This document shows positions 19,363-28,108 of a stretch of DNA of 64,000 nt, in pieces. The DNA is from Marinomonas aquimarina (GTDB lineage: Bacteria; Pseudomonadota; Gammaproteobacteria; Pseudomonadales; Marinomonadaceae). Under the pieces are notes generated by a model that saw nothing but the letters and a program-made list of their open reading frames with translations, had not been told where the DNA came from and searched no databases. Position 1 is the stretch's first letter; each line of letters opens with the position of its first letter. The stretch is from NCBI RefSeq assembly GCF_900089755.1, contig NZ_FLOC01000017.1, positions 33,307 through 97,306 of the forward strand, given 5' to 3'. The position numbers were made by a program, and so were the translations under genes.

Positions 19363-21024
19363 ATGTCGACATTGACCCATGCTAATCCCATTTCGACGAG
19401 TCGAAATGGGATTTCTTTGTTAAAGCTGAGCGCGATTTTTGTCGCCTTGGCGCTGGCCATTCCCGTATTGATCGTGGTGATCAATATCTTTTTGGGGGGC
19501 AGCGGTGTATGGCAACACCTGTATGAAACGCTGTTGTTTGACTATGTGTCGAACTCCTTTTTACTGATGCTGGGAGTCACCCTAGGGACTTTGGCCATGG
19601 GCGTTCCCGCGGCATGGTTGACCAGTGTTTGTGAGTTTCGTGGTCGTAGTATGCTCTCTTGGGCGTTACTGCTGCCATTGGCTATGCCAGCCTACATTAT
19701 TGCCTATACTTATACGGGCTTATTCGATTTTGCCGGTCCCGTACAGACCTTTATCCGCGATGTCACGGGGTTAGGTTACGGTCAGTATTGGTTTTTTGAA
19801 ATGCGCTCCCTAGGTGGCGCCTTTGCCATGCTGTCACTGGTGCTGTATCCATACGTCTACTTAATGAGTCGTGCGGCGTTTTTGGAACAGTCAGCTAATA
19901 CCTTAGAAGTGTGTCGTACCCTTGGTTACTCAACCCCACAAGCTTTCTTTCGTTTGGCCTTGCCCATGGCGCGTCCGGCGATCGTCGCTGGTGTGACCTT
20001 AGCGATGATGGAGACGTTGGCCGATTACGGGACTGTGCAGTACTTTGGTGTGACCACCTTTACCACGGGTATCATGCGTACCTTCTATGGCTTTGGTGAT
20101 TTGGCGGCGGCGTCACAGCTGGCGGGCATCTTATTGTTATTTGTTGCAGTACTGATTTTTGCTGAGCGCTACTCGCGTCGTAAGATTAGTTATCATGGCT
20201 CGGGGCTGCGTAAAGCCAGCCAGCGTAAGATTGAACTGCGCGGCATTTATGGGCTGGTAGCCTTTGTTGCCTGTGCGATCCCTGTGTTCGCGGGGTTTGT
20301 GATCCCTGCGCTGGTGCTGTTGTACTGGGCGGTGTTTGAAGCCGAAACCGTGGGCTGGGACTTTGTGCAACTGTCGTGGAACTCCTTCTATTTAGCAGCG
20401 TTAGCGGCTTTGATTACGGTCTCGCTGGCGTTGGTATTAGCCTATGCCGGTCGCTTACACAAAGAGAAGAGTGTACAAATGGCCATTGTCACGTCCGGTA
20501 TGGGGTATGCGTTACCTGGTACCATTATCGCCATTGGTGTGATCGTGCCTTTAGCATGGCTGGACCATCGCATCATTGCCTTTGTGCAGCAGACGTTTGA
20601 TACCAAGATTGGCTTATTCTTCTCCGGCACCATTATTGCGCTGTTGTTTGCTTACACGGTTCGCTTTATGGCAGTCTCACTAGGTTCGGTGCAAAGTGGC
20701 TTAGGTAAGATCAAACCCAGTATGGACATGGCTGGGCGCTCCTTGGGCTGTTCACCGGCGCAAGTGTTACGCCGCATTCACGTTCCCTTGCTGAAAAGCT
20801 CGGTGCTAACGGCGCTGTTGATCGTTTTTGTGGATGTCTTGAAAGAGTTACCAGCGACGCTGATTTTGCGTCCCTTTAATTTTAATACGCTGGCGGTGCG
20901 AGCTTTCGAACTGGCTTCCGATGAGCGTTTGGTTGATGCGGCACCGGCTTCGCTGATGATTGTCGCAGTGGGTCTCATCCCAGTGATTTTATTAAGCCGC
21001 TCGATATCATCGAGCACGCATTAG
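19363..21024 (+). CDS. Iron(III) ABC transporter permease (FbpB type)
   Basis: A 553-residue inner-membrane protein made of two fused permease halves, each with about six helices, as in FbpB and SfuB. Each half has an EAA-type cytoplasmic loop for the ATPase: EVCRTLGYSTPQAFFRLALPMARPAI in the first and DMAGRSLGCSPAQVLRRIHVPLL in the second. The gene begins 27 bp after the binding-protein gene and ends 5 bp before the ATPase gene. It forms the channel for the metal delivered by the upstream periplasmic protein. Confidence 0.92.
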   Translation: MSTLTHANPISTSRNGISLLKLSAIFVALALAIPVLIVVINIFLGGSGVWQHLYETLLFDYVSNSFLLMLGVTLGTLAMGVPAAWLTSVCEFRGRSMLSWALLLPLAMPAYIIAYTYTGLFDFAGPVQTFIRDVTGLGYGQYWFFEMRSLGGAFAMLSLVLYPYVYLMSRAAFLEQSANTLEVCRTLGYSTPQAFFRLALPMARPAIVAGVTLAMMETLADYGTVQYFGVTTFTTGIMRTFYGFGDLAAASQLAGILLLFVAVLIFAERYSRRKISYHGSGLRKASQRKIELRGIYGLVAFVACAIPVFAGFVIPALVLLYWAVFEAETVGWDFVQLSWNSFYLAALAALITVSLALVLAYAGRLHKEKSVQMAIVTSGMGYALPGTIIAIGVIVPLAWLDHRIIAFVQQTFDTKIGLFFSGTIIALLFAYTVRFMAVSLGSVQSGLGKIKPSMDMAGRSLGCSPAQVLRRIHVPLLKSSVLTALLIVFVDVLKELPATLILRPFNFNTLAVRAFELASDERLVDAAPASLMIVAVGLIPVILLSRSISSSTH

Positions 21025-21029
21025 GCTTA

Positions 21030-22121
21030 ATGGGGTATAACATGACGGCAATGCCACCAAATAAAATGTTAAAAGAACTAAAACTAAGCAACATTGCAGT
21101 GGGCTACCAAGGTGTCCCCGTAGTACAGGATGCTAACTTTCGTATCGTCGAAGGCCAGATCGGCTGCTTACTTGGCCCAAGTGGCTGTGGCAAGTCGACT
21201 CTACTGCGTGCCATTGCAGGCTTCGAACCCTTGTTGGCGGGAGAGATTACCCTCGATAATGAGCTGTTGTCGTCGGCGAGTAAAACCTTAAGCCCGGAAA
21301 AACGCAGCATTGGTATGGTGTTTCAAGACATTGCTTTGTTTCCGCATTTGACCATAGGCGCCAACATTGCCTTTGGCTTAAAAGGTTGGTCAAAAAAACA
21401 GGTGGCGGAACGCATTGACCACTTACTGGAGTTGGTCGGACTGAGTGGCTACAAAGACCGCTATCCGCATTCCCTCTCCGGTGGTCAGCAGCAGCGTGTG
21501 GCCTTGGCTCGTGCCATTGCACCTAAGCCTAAGTTGCTATTAATGGACGAGCCCTTTTCGGGCTTGGATGCGAAATTGCGCGAGGAGCTGGTGCCGGATA
21601 TTCGTGCCATTCTGCAACTTGAAAAAGTCAGCGCGATTCTGGTGACCCACGATCAGGCAGAGGCCTTTGCCATGGCCGATCAAGTGGCGATTATGGAGTC
21701 TGGGCGTATTCTACAAGTGGGCACGCCGTATCAGATTTACCATGAGCCCGCGTCGCGCTTTGTGGCGATGTTTATCGGCCAAGGTGATTTTTTGCCCGCG
21801 GTTGTGTGTGGTGACAATTGTGTACACTCTGATTTAGGAGAGATCCAAGGTCAGCTGAACCATGGTTTTGAGTCGGGAGCTAAAGTCGATTTACTGGTAC
21901 GCCCAGACGATATCCTGCATGACGATGACAGTGCCTTTAAAGGCTTAATCGTCAGTAAATGGTTCCGTGGTTCCTACTTTTTATATCGCGTGAAACTGCC
22001 GTCTGGCAAAGTGACCTATTGCTTCTCATCGTCACATCATAACCACGCCATTGGCCAAGACATTGGCATCAGTGTGCACCTAGATCACTTAGTGATGTTT
22101 CCTAGGGAAGAACGTCAATAA
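21030..22121 (+). CDS. Iron(III) ABC transporter ATPase (FbpC type)
   Basis: A 363-residue ABC ATPase that drives the adjacent permease. Walker A is GPSGCGKST, the signature is LSGGQQQRVALARA, Walker B is LLLMDEPFSGLD and the switch histidine is in VTHDQAEAFAMADQ. A C-terminal OB-type domain (VDLLVRPDDILHDDDS... GSYFLYRVKLPSG) is typical of the FbpC/PotA group and may sense regulation. Translation may start at 21030 (MGYNM) or at 21042, which has GGGG 8 nt upstream. It ends the three-gene operon and is followed by a terminator. Confidence 0.93.
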   Translation: MGYNMTAMPPNKMLKELKLSNIAVGYQGVPVVQDANFRIVEGQIGCLLGPSGCGKSTLLRAIAGFEPLLAGEITLDNELLSSASKTLSPEKRSIGMVFQDIALFPHLTIGANIAFGLKGWSKKQVAERIDHLLELVGLSGYKDRYPHSLSGGQQQRVALARAIAPKPKLLLMDEPFSGLDAKLREELVPDIRAILQLEKVSAILVTHDQAEAFAMADQVAIMESGRILQVGTPYQIYHEPASRFVAMFIGQGDFLPAVVCGDNCVHSDLGEIQGQLNHGFESGAKVDLLVRPDDILHDDDSAFKGLIVSKWFRGSYFLYRVKLPSGKVTYCFSSSHHNHAIGQDIGISVHLDHLVMFPREERQ

Positions 22122-22129
22122 TATCTAAT

Positions 22130-22160
22130 AAAAAAGAGCGCCGCGGCGCTCTTTTTTATT
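22130..22160. terminator. Bidirectional terminator
   Basis: The palindrome GAGCGCCGCGGCGCTC flanked by six A and six T lies between the convergent ABC operon and HDOD gene. Confidence 0.92.
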
Positions 22161-22176
22161 TTACAGAAGGGAAGCT

Positions 22177-23043
22177 TTAAAGATTGCCAATGCCTTGTTC
22201 GCGGCAGGTATCAATGATCCCTTCAAAATCGTATTCGGTTAGCTCTAGGTGCTCTAGGGCGTGATGGCCGACCAGCATCCATTCATAATCTTCAGCCGCT
22301 TTGCCAAGGTGTTTGTAAGTGGCACTGATATGCTCGGCCATTTTTAGAATCGACATAAAGGTCAGGTACTTACTATCACCGGCTATGCGTTCGTTGAACA
22401 ATTTTTGCGCACGGTGATGATGAGCAATGACATAACAACACGCTTTCGGAAGCGCCCAAGACTTGGCCAGGTAATAACCCACCACGGAATGGTTGGTGCG
22501 AAACTTTTTGTTCTCAATGTCGGTTAACTCAAAGTCGTAGCTCTGATAGCCTTCTTCTAGCACGGCTTTGTAACCGTCAAAGCGGCTCATCATCAGCGGG
22601 ATACCGGCGTTGTGAAACAGGCCCAGTGCGTAACATTCGTCTTGGTATTTGAAGCCGATCTGATTGGCAATGCTGGAACACACGGAAGCCACATCCATAG
22701 CGTTGTCCCAGAAGTTATGTAACTGCTCAATGGCACCATCGGATAGCTCACTCTTGACCGCTAAGCCATTGACGATATTGGCCACAGAATGAATGCCGAG
22801 CATCATCACGGCTTGCTGGATCGATGAGATTTTACGGGGTAAGCCGTAGTAAGCCGAGTTGACGAATTTCAATACCGCGGCTGACAGGCCAACATCTTGG
22901 GAAATGATTTGTGCGATTCGAGCCATATCAGGCTCCGGCATGGCTTGCTCCATATGCAGATCAACCATGACCTGAGGCTGAGGAGGGATGGTGATCCCCT
23001 GCAAAACCCGCTTTAATTGCTCGTCATTTAAACCAGTAGACAT
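22177..23043 (-). CDS. HDOD domain protein
   Basis: A 288-residue protein that is essentially one HDOD domain, an HD-related fold without the metal-dependent phosphohydrolase centre, common in signalling proteins. Characteristic stretches are IIPPQPQ-like ITIPPQPQVMVDLH, SQDVGLSAAVLKFVNSAYYGLPRKISSIQQAVMMLG and NFWDNAMDVASVCSSIA, with a late ALGLFHNAGIPLM. No output or catalytic partner is fused. It is monocistronic and divergent from rlmI. Partner and signal are unknown. A related HDOD module occurs fused to EAL at 40.4 kb. Confidence 0.85.
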   Translation of the reverse strand: MSTGLNDEQLKRVLQGITIPPQPQVMVDLHMEQAMPEPDMARIAQIISQDVGLSAAVLKFVNSAYYGLPRKISSIQQAVMMLGIHSVANIVNGLAVKSELSDGAIEQLHNFWDNAMDVASVCSSIANQIGFKYQDECYALGLFHNAGIPLMMSRFDGYKAVLEEGYQSYDFELTDIENKKFRTNHSVVGYYLAKSWALPKACCYVIAHHHRAQKLFNERIAGDSKYLTFMSILKMAEHISATYKHLGKAAEDYEWMLVGHHALEHLELTEYDFEGIIDTCREQGIGNL

Positions 23044-23146
23044 CGTAACCCCTGTGAGTATTGGCGGATGAAAGTAAGTGAATTACGCCGATAACGTAGA
23101 AATCCATAACTGAACACTTATAATAGCGTTTTTTTATGTAACCTTG

Positions 23147-24352
23147 GTGAGTACTTTGAGTGTAATTAGGTTAAAAGGGCAAGCAGACAGAAGACTTCGT
23201 GCGGGCCATCAGTGGATATATAGCAATGAAGTGAATACCGATGCGACACCTTTGAAGCAGTTTAATGCTGGGGATCAAGTGATCGTGGAAACGGCACACG
23301 GCAAGCCAATAGGTGTTGCCATGATCAACCCTAATACACTGATTTGTGGTCGCTTGGTGAGCCGCAGTATCGATATGGTTTTAAACAAATCGACCATCGT
23401 ACATCGACTTAAGATTGCCTTGTCATTGCGTGAAATGAGCTACCCAGAGCCTTACTACCGTTTGGTATTTGGCGACTCGGATGGCCTATCGGGTCTAGTG
23501 GTGGATCGTTTTGGCGATATTCTTGTGGTGCAAATTTCCACCGCCGGCATTGAGCGTTTGAAGACTGAAGTTATCGAAGCCCTGCAAGAAGTAGTCAAGC
23601 CAAGCGCGATCCTGATGAAAAATGATGGCAAGATGCGTAATGTCGAAGGCTTGGACACTTACGTGGAAGAAGTCTTTGGGCACGTGCCGGAAGTGGTCTA
23701 CCTAAAAGAAAACGATGTGCTGTTCCAAGCACCGGTATGGGATGGTCAAAAAACCGGTTGGTTCTACGATCACCGTGAAAACCGCAAAACCATGCAACAG
23801 TTTTGTTCCGGTAAAAAAGTCCTAGACGTGTTCTCTTACGTCGGTGGCTGGGGTGTACAAGCCGCTGCTGCAGGCGCCACGGATGTGACCTTTATCGATG
23901 CCTCTGAAGCAGCATTGGATCACGTGGATGCCAACTTGGCGTTGAACCAATACGAAGGTGAAGCGAACCTGATGCAAGGGGATGCCTTTGAAGCGATGCA
24001 ATCTCTGATTGAAGAGAAACAGCGCTTTGATGTCGTGGTCATGGATCCGCCAGCGTTTATCGCCCGCCGTAAAGACATCAAAGCGGGCGAAGGCGCTTAC
24101 CACCGTGCTAACCAGTTGGCCATGCGCCTGGTGGCAAAAGGCGGTATTTTAGTATCCGGTTCTTGTTCCATGCACCTAGAGACGGGCCGTTTGCACGACA
24201 TCGTGCGCAGCAATAGCCGTCAGCTAGAGCGCTTCTCACAGCTGATCTACCGTGGCACGCAAGCGCCGGATCACCCAGTGCATCCAGCGATTCCGGAAAC
24301 GGAATACTTAAAAGCACTGTTTTATCGAGTGCACAATAATATGGGTCTATAA
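23147..24352 (+). CDS. rlmI: 23S rRNA (cytosine1962-C5)-methyltransferase RlmI
   Basis: Class I methyltransferase for m5C1962 of 23S rRNA. The GTG at 23147 is chosen because the product (MSTLSVIRLKGQADRRLRAG) then aligns with known RlmI starts; TTG at 23144 is possible and no clear ribosome binding site is seen. The 401-residue protein has an N-terminal PUA domain (RLRAGHQWIYSNEV), a linker with YRLVFGDSDGLSGLVVDRFG, and a SAM-binding domain (VLDVFSYVGGWGVQAAAAGA, VVMDPPAFI, SGSCSMHL). A possible TATAAT at 23119-23124 lies upstream. A terminator follows. Confidence 0.93.
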   Translation: MSTLSVIRLKGQADRRLRAGHQWIYSNEVNTDATPLKQFNAGDQVIVETAHGKPIGVAMINPNTLICGRLVSRSIDMVLNKSTIVHRLKIALSLREMSYPEPYYRLVFGDSDGLSGLVVDRFGDILVVQISTAGIERLKTEVIEALQEVVKPSAILMKNDGKMRNVEGLDTYVEEVFGHVPEVVYLKENDVLFQAPVWDGQKTGWFYDHRENRKTMQQFCSGKKVLDVFSYVGGWGVQAAAAGATDVTFIDASEAALDHVDANLALNQYEGEANLMQGDAFEAMQSLIEEKQRFDVVVMDPPAFIARRKDIKAGEGAYHRANQLAMRLVAKGGILVSGSCSMHLETGRLHDIVRSNSRQLERFSQLIYRGTQAPDHPVHPAIPETEYLKALFYRVHNNMGL

Positions 24353-24359
24353 GACTTTT

Positions 24360-24388
24360 AAAAAACGCAGCTTAGGCTGCGTTTTTTT
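24360..24388. terminator. Bidirectional terminator
   Basis: AAAAAACGCAGC and GCTGCGTTTTTTT pair around TTAG, between the convergent rlmI and Crp/Fnr-family genes. Confidence 0.92.
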
Positions 24389-24393
24389 ATGGC

Positions 24394-24987
24394 TCAGCAG
24401 GCATTGCTTTTTAATTGGGCGCGAATACGACTCAAGGCAATGGGGGTTATGCCAATATAAGACGCAATCTGTTGTTGCGGCAGTACGTCCTTCAGCTCTG
24501 AGAAGTCACGACAAAAGTCCAAATAGCGCTGCGTAGCGGAGTGCTTCACCATAGCGTATTCTTTTTGCTCCTTGGCAATAAAAATGCCTTCTAAGAACTT
24601 GGCATAGGCTTGCGTAAAGGCTAAGTCTTGGCTCATCTGTTGATAAAAGTTCTGCCACAAAAATGAAATCGCCACACTAGGGCAGACCGCTTCAATACTA
24701 AAGAGCGCGGGTTGAGTAAGGCCTAGAGCGCGAGTGGAACCCACCAACTTAGGCGCCTTGGCAATGGTCTGTGTATATTCCTTGCCGTTTTGTGAAACGC
24801 TGTAATAGCGCACTAAACCACTGCATAAAAAGAACATACGGGCACACGATTCGCCCTGCTGCAGCAAGCAGTCGCCTTTAGCGAGCGTGTGCACCTGGAT
24901 CTCGGTATTGCACAGACGCCAATCAATTCCCGCTTGGTATTGATCGAAAAAGTGCCTCAGTTGCTGTGTTAAATATTGCTTATCCAT
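24394..24987 (-). CDS. Crp/Fnr family transcriptional regulator
   Basis: A 197-residue protein with an N-terminal cyclic-nucleotide-binding fold (VHTLAKGDCLLQQGESCARMFFLCSGLVRYY) and a short C-terminal helix-turn-helix (LPQQQIASYIGITPIALSRIRAQL). No Fnr-type N-terminal cysteine cluster is present and the cAMP-binding residues are not clearly kept, so the ligand is unknown. The ATG at 24987 overlaps the 3' end of the upstream EamA gene by 8 nt, implying translational coupling. It is the last gene of a four-gene operon and may control it. Confidence 0.85.
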   Translation of the reverse strand: MDKQYLTQQLRHFFDQYQAGIDWRLCNTEIQVHTLAKGDCLLQQGESCARMFFLCSGLVRYYSVSQNGKEYTQTIAKAPKLVGSTRALGLTQPALFSIEAVCPSVAISFLWQNFYQQMSQDLAFTQAYAKFLEGIFIAKEQKEYAMVKHSATQRYLDFCRDFSELKDVLPQQQIASYIGITPIALSRIRAQLKSNAC

Positions 24988-25888
24988 CGCGTGACTCTGA
25001 AGGGCTAATAGGACGGCTGTCAATCATCAATAAGGCCAATAACACCATAGCGGAGCCGATAATAAAGCCATAGGAATAGAGCATAATGGCCCGGCTTTGA
25101 CTGGCTTGATATAGGGCAACCCAGATGGGCACAGTATAGCTGAAGGCCAATAGGCGTGATGCCCCACCAGAGCGAATAACTAGCTGCTGCAGCACAAAGG
25201 TTAGCAGGGTGGTAAACAGGGTCAAATACAACAGTAATAGCCAAAAGGTTGAACTCTGCCAAGCCACCTCAGCAAGCTCCCCCCATAGTAGGGTGATGGG
25301 CAGCAACCAAATACAGCCAAACAACAGGATGCGATAGGCGCCCGCAAAAGCGCTCACTTGCCGTCCCCAATGTTGCACGCTAATCACGTGTAATGCCAAT
25401 AAGCCACAGGCTATAAAATAGATGCCATCACCCACATGCCATGTCAGCACGCCGTCACGTGTAAAGACCAAGACGCTGATGGCACCAGCGGAGCCAATCA
25501 TATAACCGAGCCAGTGCTTGAAGGAGGTGCGTTGGCCAAAGCACAGCATCAGCAGAGCGCCGAGTAAGGGCACGAAGGTATACATGACGGAGGTGTTTAA
25601 AGACGACGTGGTTTTTAACGCACTAAACAGACCGATAAAAAAGCCCACCAAGGCAGCGCTGATCAATAGATACTTTAGGGTCAGCGAAGTGGATTGGAAG
25701 ACGGTCCTCAAGGAATGTTCCGCCGGTTTTGGCAGCCAATAGTAAATCGGAGTCATCAATACCAGTGCCATCATAAAACGTAGCCCCGTTGTGGCTAAAG
25801 GTGAGGCATAAGAGGTGACATAGGCTGACACAACAAAGGATGAAGCCATCAGCCAGGACCAAATCAGGGCGGCAACAATAGACTGCAT
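24980..25888 (-). CDS. EamA/DMT family transporter
   Basis: A 302-residue membrane protein with about ten hydrophobic helices and two EamA repeats (first: IVAALIWSWLMASSFVVSAYV and LATTGLRFMMALVLMTPIYYW; second: GIYFIACGLLALHVISVQHWG to the C terminus). Such proteins export metabolites or drugs. The start MQSIVAALIW at 25888 is chosen over an upstream GTG/TTG region because AAGGGGG lies about 6-11 nt before it. It follows the N-acetyltransferase gene by 10 nt, so it may export a modified product of that operon; the substrate is not predictable. Confidence 0.88.
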   Translation of the reverse strand: MQSIVAALIWSWLMASSFVVSAYVTSYASPLATTGLRFMMALVLMTPIYYWLPKPAEHSLRTVFQSTSLTLKYLLISAALVGFFIGLFSALKTTSSLNTSVMYTFVPLLGALLMLCFGQRTSFKHWLGYMIGSAGAISVLVFTRDGVLTWHVGDGIYFIACGLLALHVISVQHWGRQVSAFAGAYRILLFGCIWLLPITLLWGELAEVAWQSSTFWLLLLYLTLFTTLLTFVLQQLVIRSGGASRLLAFSYTVPIWVALYQASQSRAIMLYSYGFIIGSAMVLLALLMIDSRPISPSESRDG

Positions 25889-25898
25889 TGGGGCCCCC

Positions 25899-26717
25899 TT
25901 AAGGTTGCATGTTGTCGAGTCTTGGCGCGAGATAGTGGCTAAACAAAAACTCACATACCTCCTGTTCGCTACTGAGGTTAAACACCTGTGTCAGTGCTTC
26001 AAACAGTGCCTCTGAGGACGCGATCAAACGACTTTCACGACCGCTCGCGCTGTGGTGTGTCAGGCGTTCGTTAGTGATCACATAGGTCTCGCGCGCGCTT
26101 TTTTGGCTCACGACGAGGTTATTCACAAACGCCGCGTGCGGATGTTTATGGGAGTAAAAGTGCCCCATTTCACAATCCGCATCGCTGTAGTGGGCTAAAT
26201 CAAAGCGGTATAAAAGAAAGGGGCCATTTTCCCGTAATTGCCACAGCTCATACTCTTGCTGGTTATTCTGTACCACCTGGTAGCGCTCAAAGCCCGCCTG
26301 TTGGGGTAAACGATTAGCCAAGGCCAGAGGCTTAATCGGGCAAGCGGCACCAAAGCCGATGTCGACTAGGTAGTGCTCACCCGCCAGCTTTACCAAGGTT
26401 ATACGATGTGTTCGTGGTACTGGCCGCTCATCATTGTTAATGACCCTAGCCAGAACTAGGCGAACCTCAAAACCGCAAAGGGAGAGGGCTTCATAGGCCA
26501 GTTTATTGTGCTCGAAACAGTAGCCACCTAAGCCTTGTTGTACCACCTTATGGAGAATGGCTTGGCTCTGCAAAGAGATCTCTTGATGCAGCAAAACCGC
26601 TAAGTTATTAAAGCTGAAACGTTCTAGATGGCGCTCGGTAAAGGTGCTGAGAAAGTCTAAGCTGGGAGCCTTGGGCTGGCTTAAGCCGAGCGTTGTAAGG
26701 TAATTGAGAAGTGTCAT
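25899..26717 (-). CDS. Arylamine N-acetyltransferase (NAT) family protein
   Basis: Transfers an acetyl group from acetyl-CoA to arylamines, hydrazines or related acceptors. The start at 26717 (MTLLNYLTTLGL) follows AAAGG by about 11 nt. In the 272-residue protein the cysteine protease-like triad is visible: Cys67 in GGYCFEHN, His104 in RTHRITL and Asp119 in LVDIGFG. The spacing agrees with known NATs (Cys69, His107, Asp122 in Salmonella). It lies 13 nt after a nitroreductase gene, a sensible order because nitro-aromatics reduced to arylamines could then be acetylated. The natural substrate is unknown. Confidence 0.9.
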   Translation of the reverse strand: MTLLNYLTTLGLSQPKAPSLDFLSTFTERHLERFSFNNLAVLLHQEISLQSQAILHKVVQQGLGGYCFEHNKLAYEALSLCGFEVRLVLARVINNDERPVPRTHRITLVKLAGEHYLVDIGFGAACPIKPLALANRLPQQAGFERYQVVQNNQQEYELWQLRENGPFLLYRFDLAHYSDADCEMGHFYSHKHPHAAFVNNLVVSQKSARETYVITNERLTHHSASGRESRLIASSEALFEALTQVFNLSSEQEVCEFLFSHYLAPRLDNMQP

Positions 26718-26730
26718 ACAGGGCGCACCT

Positions 26731-27354
26731 TTAAGCGAAAAAATGGGCAAATTCAGTCGTTGGAGTACGTACTTTTTCAGGCACAGCAATGCTGTTGTCA
26801 CGGTAGCCAACGGCACAGATAACGCAGGCATTTAACTGTTTCTCAGTCAGGCCTAACACATGATTAAACGCCTCTTGATCAAAGCCCGTCATTGGGCAGG
26901 CATCGATGCGTTGCATCGCCGCTTCGCTCAGTAGCGCTCCCAAGGCTAGGTAAGCCTGCTGTTGGGCCCAGGCTTGGCGTTGTGGCGAGTTTTGAGCGGC
27001 CAGAGCGGATTTAATGTGCTCGGCGTAGCCATCGGCGCTGCCGACTTCTGTGCCAGTTTGCTGGTAATAGCGTTGGAAATAACGATCAACAGTGTGATCT
27101 CCGATCTGAGTGTCATTCACCAGTACCAACAAATGCGAGCACTGGGTAATTTGGCTTTGGCCATAGGCATGCTCTGACAGCTGAGCTAACACCTGTGAGT
27201 CGTCAATGACCCAGATTTGATAGGGCTGCAAACCATAGGACGACGCGGCCAGTCGAGCGGCTTCGATTAGATCGTGGACACGTGCCAATGGAACTTTGTC
27301 ACTGGAAAACTGTTTTAGTGAATAACGCCATTGCAGGGCAGGGAGAGTGCTCAT
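26731..27354 (-). CDS. Nitroreductase family NAD(P)H-dependent oxidoreductase
   Basis: A 207-residue FMN-binding protein of the nitroreductase superfamily, related to the NfnB/NfsB and YdgI groups. It has the opening WRYSLKQFSSDKV, the FMN contact region AARLAASSYGLQPYQIWVI, a middle segment AYLALGALLSEAAMQRIDACPMTGF and CAVGYRDN near the end. It would reduce quinones or nitro groups with NAD(P)H. It is first in an operon with NAT, EamA transporter and Crp/Fnr genes and divergent from an exported flavodoxin-fold reductase, with 126 bp between the two starts. Confidence 0.9.
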   Translation of the reverse strand: MSTLPALQWRYSLKQFSSDKVPLARVHDLIEAARLAASSYGLQPYQIWVIDDSQVLAQLSEHAYGQSQITQCSHLLVLVNDTQIGDHTVDRYFQRYYQQTGTEVGSADGYAEHIKSALAAQNSPQRQAWAQQQAYLALGALLSEAAMQRIDACPMTGFDQEAFNHVLGLTEKQLNACVICAVGYRDNSIAVPEKVRTPTTEFAHFFA

Positions 27355-27421
27355 GGTATTTCCTCTGTTTGGTGTGCATTGGACGTTACTGTAAGCTGGC
27401 CTTAAGAATGAGTAATTAACC

Positions 27422-27438
27422 TAGGTTTAGTCGACCTA
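27422..27438. promoter_or_regulatory. Inverted repeat in the nitroreductase / reductase divergent region
   Basis: TAGGT-N7-ACCTA forms a short dyad midway between the two divergent starts. It is a candidate operator for either operon, possibly for the Crp/Fnr-family protein encoded in the left one. Confidence 0.35.
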
Positions 27439-27480
27439 ATTATTCCTCTCAGCGTTCATCTATTTACAAGGAGCGACTCA

Positions 27481-28080
27481 ATGTATCGAATCAATCAGTT
27501 CAAAACGCTGTTGTTGGCAGTCATGACGCTAATGCTGTGCAATCTGGCGTTGGCCAATGACAAACCCTATCAAACCGATATTAAAACACTGGTGATTGTG
27601 TCGCACCCGTACCCAGAGCGTTCGGTGATGACCAAGGGCATGCAAGCAGCCGCGGAGAGTGTCGCTGGGGTGACGGTGCGTAATCTAGAAACTCTGTATG
27701 GCTTTGATACCCGTGCTATTGATGCGTCTCTAGAAAAGCAGCTCACCCGTGAGCATGACCGTATTGTGTTTATGTTCCCCACCCATTGGTTCAACATTAC
27801 GCCGATGATGAAGGCCTATATGAATGATGTTTGGGGCAGCGTCGGACCAGGTCTTTGGCAGGGCAAAGAAATGCTACTAGTGACGACAGCGGCAGGGGGC
27901 AGCACCACCTACGGGGCATCGGGGCGCATTGGTGTACGCTTGGAAGATGTGTTTACGCCGATGCAAGCCAGTGCCTTGCATGCGGGCATGACTTATTTAG
28001 AGCCTTTGGCGTTCCAAGCCATTTCCTCTGCTAAACTGCCAGAGTATCAACAGCAGTTAATTGAGCGTTTGCAGCGATAA
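27481..28080 (+). CDS. Exported flavodoxin-fold NAD(P)H oxidoreductase
   Basis: A 199-residue protein of the flavodoxin_2 family (KefF/MdaB/NQO1 type). The core begins at about residue 34 with KTLVIVSHPYPERSVMTKGM, and continues with DRIVFMFPTHWFNITPMMKAYMNDVW and LLVTTAAGGSTTYGASG, where FMN/FAD and quinone would bind. Unusually it carries a signal peptide (MYRINQFKTLLLAVMTLMLCNLALA, with an ALA cleavage site). The start is firm: AAGGAG lies 8 nt before the only suitable ATG. A periplasmic location is therefore inferred, although this family normally works in the cytoplasm. A lipoprotein gene follows by 28 bp. Confidence 0.85.
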   Translation: MYRINQFKTLLLAVMTLMLCNLALANDKPYQTDIKTLVIVSHPYPERSVMTKGMQAAAESVAGVTVRNLETLYGFDTRAIDASLEKQLTREHDRIVFMFPTHWFNITPMMKAYMNDVWGSVGPGLWQGKEMLLVTTAAGGSTTYGASGRIGVRLEDVFTPMQASALHAGMTYLEPLAFQAISSAKLPEYQQQLIERLQR

Positions 28081-28108
28081 TGTTTAATAACGATAAAGGG
28101 AGCAAACT

